Below are positions 1-6,291 of a stretch of DNA of 13,957 bases, piece by piece (position 1 is the stretch's first letter; each line of letters starts with the position of its first letter). The DNA is from an uncultured Novosphingobium sp. (GTDB lineage: Bacteria; Pseudomonadota; Alphaproteobacteria; Sphingomonadales; Sphingomonadaceae): contig CALKVF010000056.1 in NCBI GenBank assembly GCA_937996535.1, positions 1 through 13,957 of the forward strand, given 5' to 3'. Under the pieces are notes generated by a model. That model saw only the letters and a list, made by a program, of their open reading frames with translations. It did no database searches and was not told the DNA's origin. The translations under genes were made by a program, and so were the position numbers.

Positions 1-1035
1 GACGTGCTGATCGCCACGCCGGGCCGGCTGATGGACCTGTTCGAACGCGGCAAGATCCTGCTCACCGGCTGCGATCTGCTGGTGATCGACGAGGCTGACC
101 GGATGCTCGACATGGGCTTCATCCCCGACATCGAGACGATCTGCTCCAAGCTCCCGGCCAACCGGCAGACGCTGCTGTTCTCGGCAACCATGCCGCCGCC
201 GATCAAGAAGCTGGCGGACAAGTTCCTGTCCAATCCCAAGCACATCGAAGTTGCCCGTCCGGCAACCACCAACACCAACATCGCCCAGCACAAGGTGCTG
301 GTTGGCACGCGCCAGAAGCGCGAAGTGCTGCGCCACCTGCTGCGCACCGATGATGTGAACACCGCGATCATCTTCTGCAACCGCAAGACCACGGTGCGCG
401 AACTCAACAAGAGCCTGCAGGGCCATGGCTTTTCCAGCGGCGAAATCCATGGCGACATGGATCAGCCCCAGCGGCTTGCGGAACTGCAGCGTTTCAAGGA
501 CGGCAAGATCAACATCCTCGTCGCCTCCGACGTTGCGGCGCGCGGGCTCGACATCAAGGGCGTCAGCCACGTCTTCAACTTTGACACCCCGTGGCACCCG
601 GATGACTACGTCCACCGCATCGGCCGCACCGGCCGCGCCGGGGCTACCGGGCGGGCCTTTACCTTCGTCGCGCCCGAAGACGCCGAAGCGATCGACAACG
701 TCGAAAAGCTGACCGGCGGCAAGGTGCCGCTGTTCGAAGTCGCGCTCGAAGGCCGCACCGAAAAGCCGCGCCGCGAACGCAGCCCGCGCGCGGACAAGGC
801 CGAACCGGCGGCCGCTGAAGCCGCCGAAGTTGCCACGGAAAGCAAGCCTCGCGCCCGCCGCGAACGCGCTCCGCGCGAAGAACAGGCCCCCCGCACCGAG
901 CGCGCCCCGCGCAAAGAACCGCGCCGGGCAGAACCGCGCAATGAAAGCCGCGGCCGCCGTGACGAGGAACCGTCGGGCGAACCGGGCGAATGGAACGGCC
1001 CGATCCCGGGCTTCCTCGGTATCTCCGCGCTCTAA
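1..1035 (+). CDS. rhlE: DEAD-box ATP-dependent RNA helicase, RhlE-like (5' end missing)
   Basis: Cytoplasmic ATP-dependent RNA helicase, expected to remodel structured RNA in ribosome assembly or RNA decay. The frame is open from base 1, so the N-terminal part with the Q motif and Walker A lies outside the window. Visible motifs, counting the GTG codon at position 4 as residue 1: TPGR (5-8), motif II DEAD (29-32), SAT (60-62), motif IV around IIFCNRK (122-128), motif V around SDVAARGLD (175-183) and motif VI HRIGRTGR (204-211). These complete the second RecA-like domain. From about residue 250 to 343 comes a tail rich in Arg, Glu, Ala and Pro, predicted disordered, that ends in a short hydrophobic segment, NGPIPGFLGISAL. 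Wording around the DEAD and SAT motifs resembles E. coli RhlE more than DbpA or CsdA, but the subfamily symbol is an inference. The yciI-like gene follows after 12 bases and is probably co-transcribed. Confidence 0.93.
   Translation, partial: DVLIATPGRLMDLFERGKILLTGCDLLVIDEADRMLDMGFIPDIETICSKLPANRQTLLFSATMPPPIKKLADKFLSNPKHIEVARPATTNTNIAQHKVLVGTRQKREVLRHLLRTDDVNTAIIFCNRKTTVRELNKSLQGHGFSSGEIHGDMDQPQRLAELQRFKDGKINILVASDVAARGLDIKGVSHVFNFDTPWHPDDYVHRIGRTGRAGATGRAFTFVAPEDAEAIDNVEKLTGGKVPLFEVALEGRTEKPRRERSPRADKAEPAAAEAAEVATESKPRARRERAPREEQAPRTERAPRKEPRRAEPRNESRGRRDEEPSGEPGEWNGPIPGFLGISAL
865..927 (+). repeat. Degenerate RAPR-type repeats in the helicase tail
   Basis: Residues 288-308 of the helicase reading frame repeat a short unit of the form (R/Q)APR followed by acidic or basic residues, about three times (RAPREE, QAPRTE, RAPRKE). 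It is part of a charged low-complexity tail that probably contacts RNA. The DNA repeats are imperfect, so this is a protein-level repeat and not a recent tandem duplication. Confidence 0.5.
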
Positions 1036-1047
1036 ACCGCTTCAATC

Positions 1048-1365
1048 ATGACGCTGTTTGCCGTGACCTATGACCACCCCGATGCCGGCGGGTGGCAGCA
1101 ATGGGTCATGCCTCACGTTGCCTGGCTGCAGGCGCGGCTGGCGGATGGCTCGCTGCTGGCGTCGGGCCCGTTTCCGCAAGAGCCGGTCAAATCGGCCCTG
1201 CTGATCATGCAGGCCGAAAACCTCGCCGCGCTGGAGGCCATCATCGCCACCGACCCCTTCGCCGAGGCCGGCCTGATCGAGAACATGACCCTGCGCGAAT
1301 GGGATCCGATCTTCGGGGCGTTCAACCCGCTGTCATCAATGCCGGGGCAATTGCAGGGCAGTTGA
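1048..1365 (+). CDS. YciI family protein
   Basis: Small (105 aa) single-domain protein of the YciI-like family, a dimeric ferredoxin-like alpha+beta fold with a conserved His-Asp pair suspected of an enzymatic role; the physiological reaction is unknown. The N-terminal beta strand (TLFAVTYDHPD), His23 in the helix MPHVAWLQARL, the SGPFP turn at about 39-43 and the Asp-Pro-Phe motif at 69-71 (ATDPF) match the family, as does the length. The ATG at 1048 is the first start after the helicase stop, 12 bases upstream; there is no strong Shine-Dalgarno sequence, so translation may depend on re-initiation from the helicase. A hairpin overlaps its stop codon. The family call is secure from the motifs; a specific function cannot be given. 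Confidence 0.85.
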   Translation: MTLFAVTYDHPDAGGWQQWVMPHVAWLQARLADGSLLASGPFPQEPVKSALLIMQAENLAALEAIIATDPFAEAGLIENMTLREWDPIFGAFNPLSSMPGQLQGS

Positions 1366-1385
1366 GCCCAAGTTGCGTCAACTGC
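1358..1385 (+). terminator. Hairpin overlapping the yciI-like stop codon, possible weak terminator
   Basis: A perfect 8-base inverted repeat, GCAGTTGA (1358-1365) and TCAACTGC (1378-1385), flanks a 12-base loop. Its left arm contains the TGA stop of the yciI-like gene. A shorter competing stem, AGTTG/CAACT (1371-1375 with 1379-1383), sits inside. The sequence that follows is AT-rich (TTGACTAATTTG...) but has no run of T residues, so it is at best a poor intrinsic terminator. It could also be a regulatory site for the following gene. Confidence 0.3.
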
Positions 1386-1437
1386 TTGACTAATTTGAAA
1401 TATTTCGCAATTCCATCGGTCTTTCGATGGGGGCGTT

Positions 1438-2130
1438 GTGCAAAATTCTGATCGCGATAGTCATGCAGCCAGCACCGGGCTGTGGTGTAAGCTGATTGCT
1501 GGCGCGCCGGTCCGCAAGACCCGGTTCCACGACCAACTTGGACGGCGCATCGGCTTGGGCCGCGCATTGCGTAATGGCCCGCGGGCGTTGGTTACCGGGA
1601 TTGGCCGGCTTGCATTGGGGCTCCGACCAAAGTCACCCTGGATTTCCTATGATGCCCAGGCGGTGATTGCAGGCATTCTTCGTCCTTCGAGCCGAGTGCT
1701 TGAATTTGGTTCGGGCATGTCGACAATCTGGTTTGCTCAGCGGGCTGGGCATGTCGTTTCGATTGAGGATGATCGGACATGGTATGAGGCCGTGCGCGAT
1801 CGTTTGCCTGCCGGGAAGGTCGAATATCGCTTTGCGAGCGGCTGCGACGAATATCTGGCGGCGGTCCCGAACGACAAGTTTGATCTCATCATGATCGACG
1901 GCCATTGGCGTGATCAGTGCGCCCGTTTCGCGGTAGAGCATCTTGCTGCGGGCGGAAGCATCTATCTTGATAACAGCGATAACTCTTGTGACCCGGTCAC
2001 GGGCGATATGCCCGCAGCGGTGCGGTTGCTGACTGAATTTGCAAATAGCCGCGCAATGCGGATCAGAGAGTTTACCGATTTTGCGCCAACCCAGCTCTTC
2101 GTTCAGCGCGGGCTGCTGATCGGCGGCTAA
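1438..2130 (+). CDS. Class I SAM-dependent methyltransferase-fold protein, substrate unknown
   Basis: 230-residue protein with a Rossmann-like methyltransferase core. Motif I is VLEFGSGMS (residues 87-95). The acidic end of strand 2 that would hold the ribose of S-adenosylmethionine is SIEDD (108-112). Strand 4 is FDLIMIDG (148-155), followed by AAGGSIYLDNSD (170-181). The N-terminal 65 residues are basic and not recognised. No membrane segment or signal peptide is seen. The start is GTG at 1438, preceded by GGGGG (1429-1433); no earlier in-frame start exists after the TGA at 1396. The gene is visibly less GC-rich than its neighbours, which suggests a separate origin. It ends tail-to-tail with uvrD, the TAA sharing bases with the uvrD stop on the other strand. 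Substrate and pathway cannot be inferred; similar folds methylate sugars, small molecules or proteins. Confidence 0.75.
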   Translation: MQNSDRDSHAASTGLWCKLIAGAPVRKTRFHDQLGRRIGLGRALRNGPRALVTGIGRLALGLRPKSPWISYDAQAVIAGILRPSSRVLEFGSGMSTIWFAQRAGHVVSIEDDRTWYEAVRDRLPAGKVEYRFASGCDEYLAAVPNDKFDLIMIDGHWRDQCARFAVEHLAAGGSIYLDNSDNSCDPVTGDMPAAVRLLTEFANSRAMRIREFTDFAPTQLFVQRGLLIGG

Positions 2131-4436
2131 TTCACCGGTTTGACGAAGCTGTCGATCACGCGTTTTCGACCGGCGGTCTCGAAGTCGATTTCGAGCTTGT
2201 TGCCTTCCTGCGCGGCGACGGTGCCGTAGCCGAACTTTTCGTGGAACACCCGCGCGCCGATGCCGATGTCCTTGCGCGGCTTGGCGGCGAAGCTGGCGGC
2301 CGAGCGGCTGGGCTCGGCGATCCGCCGGGGCGCGGCGTCATAGTCGCGCTGGGCGGCGCGCTGCCAGCCGGGGCCGCGTGAGCCGGCGCGTTCGGGCCGG
2401 TCACGCGCGACATGGGCAAAGGGATCGGACGCTTCCGACCACTGCGCCCGCCACATCGAGGCCCCGCCCGACAGGGTGGTTTCCTGCTCGACATGGGCTT
2501 CGGGCAGTTCGGCGATGAAGCGGCTCGGGATCGAGGAGGTCCACTGGCCGTAGATCCGGCGGTTGGCGGCGTGGAGGATCGTACAGCGCCGCCGCGCGCG
2601 GGTGATCGCGACATAGGCGAGGCGGCGTTCCTCTTCGAGGCTGGCGAGCCCGCCTTCGTCCATCGCGCGCTGCGAGGGGAACACGCCTTCTTCCCAGCCG
2701 ACCAGGAACACGTTGTCGAATTCCAGCCCCTTGGCGGCGTGGATGGTCATGATGGTCAGCTTCTCGGCATTGTCCGAGGCTTCGTTGTCCATCACCAAGC
2801 TGACGTGTTCAAGGAAATCGCCGAGCGTTTCGTATTCCTCCATCGCGCGCGCAAGTTCGGCGAGGTTTTCCAGCCGCCCCGCGCTTTCGGCGGTTTTTTC
2901 GGCCTGGAGCGCGGCGGTATAGCCGCTTTCGTCAAGCAGGGTGCGGGCGAGTTCGGCGGGCACCACGGTCTTGGCCAGATCGCGCCAACGCGCGACATCG
3001 CGCATCAGCCCCAGCAAGGTGCCGCGCGCGCGCGCCGGCAGTTCATCGGTATCAGTGATCTCAACGGCGGCGAGGCTCAGCGGCACGCCGCGCGCGCGGG
3101 CGTGACGGTGAAGCTTTTCGAGCGTCTTGTCACCGAGGCCGCGCTTGGGGGTGTTGTAGATCCGCTCGAACGCGAGATCGTCGGACGGCTGAGCGACCAG
3201 CCGCAGATAGGCCAGCGCATCGCGAATTTCGGCGCGCTCGTAAAAGCGGAAGCCGCCGATGATCTTGTAGGGCAGGCCGATCGCGATGAAGCGGTCTTCG
3301 AGTTCGCGGGTCTGGAACTGGGCGCGCACGAGGATCGCGACTTCGGCGAGGCTTGCGCCTTCTCGTTCGAGCCGTTCGGCCTCTTCGCCAACCCGCCGGG
3401 CTTCTTCCGGGCCGTCCCACACGCCAATCACGCGAACCTTGTCGCCGCCGTTGCGCTCGGTCCACAAGGTCTTGCCCAGGCGCTGCGAATTGGCGTCGAT
3501 CAGGCCCGAGGCCGCGGCAAGGATGTCCGGAGTGGAGCGATAGTTCTGCTCCAGCCGGACAACCTTCGCGCCCGGAAAATCCTTTTCAAAGCGCAGGATA
3601 TTGGCAACTTCTGCGCCGCGCCATGAATAGATCGACTGGTCGTCGTCCCCCACCACGCAGATGTTCTTGTGGCCTTGGGCAAGCAGCCGCAGCCACAGGT
3701 ACTGGACCTGGTTGGTGTCCTGGTATTCGTCGACCATGACGTATTTGAAGCGGCGCTGATACTGCTCAAGCACTTCGCGGTTGGTGCGCAGGATGTTGAG
3801 CGAGTGGAGCAGCAGGTCGCCAAAGTCGCAGGCGTTGAGCGCCTTCAGCCGGTCTTGATAGAGCTGGTAGAAGCGTTGGCCCCGGCCATTGGCATAGGCT
3901 TCGCTTTCCCCGGCATCGACATCGGCGGGGTTGAGCCCCTTGTTCTTCCAGCGATCGATGCACTGCGCCAGTTGCCGTGCGGGCCAGCGTTTTTCATCGA
4001 TCCCTTCGGCCTGGATCAACTGCTTGAGCACGCGCAGCTGATCGTCGGTGTCGATGATCGTATAGTTCGATTGCAGCCCGACGAGTTCGGCATGGCGCCG
4101 CAGGATCTTGGCCGAGATCGAGTGGAACGTGCCGAGCCACGGCATCCCTTCGACCGCCGGGCCGACCAGCTGCCCCACGCGTTCGCGCATTTCGCGGGCG
4201 GCCTTGTTGGTGAAAGTCACGCAGAGGATCTCGCTCGGCCAGGCGCGGCGGGTGCGGATCAGGTGAGCCAGCCGGGCAGTGAGCGCGGCGGTCTTGCCGG
4301 TGCCGGCGCCGGCCAGCATCAGCACCGGGCCTTCGGTGGCGAGGACGGCTTCGCGCTGCGGCGGGTTCAGAGCATCGAGCAGCGGGTCGGAAACGGATTC
4401 GGGGATCTGGGACACGGGCGAACAACTAGGGAACAT
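2127..4436 (-). CDS. uvrD: ATP-dependent 3'-5' DNA helicase UvrD/PcrA
   Basis: Superfamily 1A DNA helicase that unwinds DNA in nucleotide excision and mismatch repair and clears stalled replication or transcription complexes. With the start at 4436 it has 769 residues, a usual length. Motifs in order: Q motif LNPPQREAV (23-31), Walker A GAGTGKT (43-49), Ia VTFTNKAAREM (73-83), Walker B VMVDEYQD (233-240), III GDDDQSIYSWRG (263-274), IV LEQNYRS (295-301), V TIHAAKGLEF (564-573) and VI RLAYVAITRAR (605-615). After a variable Arg/Ala-rich linker (about 650-720) comes the C-terminal Tudor-like domain (FHEKFGYGTV, 731-740), which in PcrA/UvrD contacts RNA polymerase. The frame stays open upstream to 5198 opposite the permease gene, but helicase similarity begins only just after 4436. 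A GTG at 4415 (VSQIPES) is an alternative start; neither has a clear ribosome binding site. It is divergent from the permease and overlaps the methyltransferase stop. Confidence 0.95.
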   Translation of the reverse strand: MFPSCSPVSQIPESVSDPLLDALNPPQREAVLATEGPVLMLAGAGTGKTAALTARLAHLIRTRRAWPSEILCVTFTNKAAREMRERVGQLVGPAVEGMPWLGTFHSISAKILRRHAELVGLQSNYTIIDTDDQLRVLKQLIQAEGIDEKRWPARQLAQCIDRWKNKGLNPADVDAGESEAYANGRGQRFYQLYQDRLKALNACDFGDLLLHSLNILRTNREVLEQYQRRFKYVMVDEYQDTNQVQYLWLRLLAQGHKNICVVGDDDQSIYSWRGAEVANILRFEKDFPGAKVVRLEQNYRSTPDILAAASGLIDANSQRLGKTLWTERNGGDKVRVIGVWDGPEEARRVGEEAERLEREGASLAEVAILVRAQFQTRELEDRFIAIGLPYKIIGGFRFYERAEIRDALAYLRLVAQPSDDLAFERIYNTPKRGLGDKTLEKLHRHARARGVPLSLAAVEITDTDELPARARGTLLGLMRDVARWRDLAKTVVPAELARTLLDESGYTAALQAEKTAESAGRLENLAELARAMEEYETLGDFLEHVSLVMDNEASDNAEKLTIMTIHAAKGLEFDNVFLVGWEEGVFPSQRAMDEGGLASLEEERRLAYVAITRARRRCTILHAANRRIYGQWTSSIPSRFIAELPEAHVEQETTLSGGASMWRAQWSEASDPFAHVARDRPERAGSRGPGWQRAAQRDYDAAPRRIAEPSRSAASFAAKPRKDIGIGARVFHEKFGYGTVAAQEGNKLEIDFETAGRKRVIDSFVKPVN

Positions 4437-4462
4437 CGTGGCGCGGCGCAAGGGTGCAGGGA

Positions 4463-4491
4463 TTGACAGCGCGGCGCGCAGCGGCAACGCA
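4463..4491 (+). promoter_or_regulatory. Possible promoter for the MHS permease within the divergent gap
   Basis: The 63-base gap between the divergent uvrD and permease starts holds a consensus-like -35 hexamer TTGACA at 4463-4468. Seventeen bases downstream lies AACGCA (4486-4491), a poor -10 match. If used, transcription would start almost at the permease ATG (4500), giving a leaderless or nearly leaderless message, consistent with the lack of a visible Shine-Dalgarno sequence there. One good hexamer in a GC-rich gap is weak evidence. Confidence 0.25.
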
Positions 4492-4499
4492 TCCCCGCC

Positions 4500-5765
4500 A
4501 TGCACCCGATCCGCGCCAACGCCCGCATCCTGACCGCCGCGCTTACCGGCACCGCGGTCGAATTCTATGACTTCTACGTCTATGCGACCGCCGCTGCGCT
4601 GGTGTTCGGGCCGCTGTTCTTTCCGGCGAGCTCTGCTGCCGCGCAGACCATGTTCGCCTTCATGAGCTTTGGCCTGGCGTTCCTTGCGCGGCCGGTGGGC
4701 GCGATCGTGTTCGGCCATTTTGGCGACCGGATCGGCCGCAAGTCGACGCTGGTGGCCTCGTTGATGCTGATGGGGCTTTCCACCCTCTTGATCGCGTTCC
4801 TGCCGACCTATGCGATGGTCGGCTGGGTTGCGCCGCTGTTGCTGTGCGTGCTGCGCTTCGGGCAGGGCTTCGGGCTCGGCGGGGAGTGGGGCGGAGCCTC
4901 GCTGCTGGCGGTCGAATATGCCCCGAAGGGCTGGGAGGCGCGGTTCGGGTCGGCTCCGCAATTTGGCGCGCCGGTCGGCTTCCTGTTCGCCAATGGGCTC
5001 TACCTGCTGCTCGGGCTGGTGCTGTCGGACGCGGACTTCAAGAGCTGGGGCTGGCGGATTCCCTTCCTTGCCAGCGCGGTGCTGGTGGGCCTCGGGCTGT
5101 GGGTGCGGCTGCGGATTGCCGAGACGCCCGCCTTCCGCGAGGCGCTCAATCATGCGCCGCCGCCGGCCGTGCCGGTGGCCGTGCTGTTTTCGCGTCACCT
5201 TGGCGCGGTGCTGGCGGGGACGGCGGGCGCGGTGGCCTGCTTTGCGATCTTCTACCTGTCGACCGCCTATGCGCTGGCTCAGGGCACCACGGCGCTTGGC
5301 TATAGCCGTGAGGCGTTCCTGGGCGTGCAGCTGGGGGCCAACTGCTTCTTTGCGCTGGGCATCGCGCTGGCGGTGATCCGGGCCGATCGCACCAGCCCGC
5401 GCGCGGTGCTGATGCTGGGAGCCGGGGCGGCGATGGTGCTGGGGCTGGTGTTCGGCCCGGGATTGATGTCGGGCTCGCTCGCGCTGGTGTTCGTCACGCT
5501 GTCAGCGGCGCTGATGGTGATGGGCTATGTCTATGGCCCACTGGGATCATGGCTGCCCACGCTGTTCCCGGTGACGGTGCGCTACAGCGGGATTTCGCTG
5601 GCCTTCAACGTCGGCGGGATCATTGGCGGCGCGCTGCCCCCGATCGGCGCGCAGAAGCTGGCGCAGTGGGGCTATGGTGCGCAGGCCGGATGGCTGCTGA
5701 GCGCGGCGGGTCTGCTCACGCTGCTTGGGGTGATGCTGGCTAGGCAGCTTGACGCAAAAGCGTGA
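4500..5765 (+). CDS. Major facilitator superfamily permease, metabolite:H+ symporter (MHS) type
   Basis: 421-residue inner-membrane transporter, mostly hydrophobic, with about 12 predicted membrane helices. It has the marks of the metabolite:proton symporter branch, which includes ProP, KgtP, ShiA and citrate carriers: EFYDFYVY in helix 1 (21-28), motif A GHFGDRIGRKS (72-82), RFGQGFGLGGEWGGA in helix 4 (119-133) and GWRIPFLAS at the end of helix 6. The likely role is proton-driven uptake of an organic acid, amino acid or osmolyte; the substrate cannot be read from sequence. The ATG at 4500 fits the family start (ARILTAALTGTAVEFYDF). No ribosome binding site is visible. The gene is divergent from uvrD by 63 bases and its last 26 bases overlap the end of rsmD on the other strand. 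No catabolic gene lies beside it to hint at a ligand. Confidence 0.88.
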   Translation: MHPIRANARILTAALTGTAVEFYDFYVYATAAALVFGPLFFPASSAAAQTMFAFMSFGLAFLARPVGAIVFGHFGDRIGRKSTLVASLMLMGLSTLLIAFLPTYAMVGWVAPLLLCVLRFGQGFGLGGEWGGASLLAVEYAPKGWEARFGSAPQFGAPVGFLFANGLYLLLGLVLSDADFKSWGWRIPFLASAVLVGLGLWVRLRIAETPAFREALNHAPPPAVPVAVLFSRHLGAVLAGTAGAVACFAIFYLSTAYALAQGTTALGYSREAFLGVQLGANCFFALGIALAVIRADRTSPRAVLMLGAGAAMVLGLVFGPGLMSGSLALVFVTLSAALMVMGYVYGPLGSWLPTLFPVTVRYSGISLAFNVGGIIGGALPPIGAQKLAQWGYGAQAGWLLSAAGLLTLLGVMLARQLDAKA

Positions 5766-6291
5766 TCCGGGCCTTGCCGACCTTGCGATCGGCAACCGCT
5801 TCCAGCCCCTTGATCCGGGGTTCTTCATTCATCGCGGTTTCGAGGCTGATCCAGGTCGCCTCGCCGATCCAGCCCAGCCGCTGGAGTTTGTCGAGCGCCA
5901 CTTCGCCCGCCCCGGTGTGATAGGGCGGATCGAGCAGGATCAGGTCAAGCGTGGCCTTGGCCGGGCCCAGCGCCAGCACGGAACTGGCGCGGACATCGCA
6001 TTGCGGAGCCGCACGCAGGTTGGCGATGTTGCTGCGCAGCGCGCGGATCGCGGCGGGATCCTGTTCGACAAAGGTGCAGCTTTGCGCCCCGCGCGACAGG
6101 GCTTCGAGCCCAAGCGCGCCCGAGCCGGCGAACAGGTCGGCCACGGCCAGCCCTTCGAAGCTGCCCAGCCGTGAGACCAGCATCGAAAACAGCGTTTCGC
6201 GGGTCCGGTCAGCCGTGGGGCGGGTGGTTTCGCCCTCGGGCGCGAGCAGTTTGCGCCCGCGCCATTCCCCCGCAACGATCCGCAGGCTCAT
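5740..6291 (-). CDS. rsmD: 16S rRNA (guanine(966)-N(2))-methyltransferase RsmD
   Basis: Methylates N2 of G966 in 16S rRNA, in the loop of helix 31 near the P site, using S-adenosylmethionine. The 183-residue length is typical. Seen in the sequence: N-terminal RIVAGEWRGRKL (4-15) and RPTADRTRETLFSML (24-38), both characteristic of RsmD; SAM-binding motif I DLFAGSGALGLEALSRGA (52-69); FVEQDP (74-79); and the N-methyltransferase catalytic motif DPPY (121-124). The ATG at 6291 overlaps the rluB stop codon in an ATGA arrangement, so translation is probably coupled to rluB. Its 3' end overlaps the convergent permease gene by 26 bases. The identification is firm. Confidence 0.95.
   Translation of the reverse strand: MSLRIVAGEWRGRKLLAPEGETTRPTADRTRETLFSMLVSRLGSFEGLAVADLFAGSGALGLEALSRGAQSCTFVEQDPAAIRALRSNIANLRAAPQCDVRASSVLALGPAKATLDLILLDPPYHTGAGEVALDKLQRLGWIGEATWISLETAMNEEPRIKGLEAVADRKVGKARITLLRQAA

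Noticed and set aside
1386..1414. TTGACT as a -35 box for the methyltransferase gene
   Set aside because: No acceptable -10 hexamer lies at 16-18 bases; the sequence there is AATTCC, so the match is probably chance in an AT-richer stretch.
2412..3626. Long plus-strand open frame (about 400 codons) opposite uvrD
   Set aside because: It is a mirror frame of the UvrD coding sequence, low in recognisable motifs and without a ribosome binding site; codon-position GC would favour the minus strand.
4437..5198. Open frame of about 250 codons extending uvrD upstream, opposite the permease gene
   Set aside because: The translation is Arg/Gln/His-rich with no helicase similarity. It lies antisense to a clear membrane transporter and reflects the lack of stops in GC-rich DNA.
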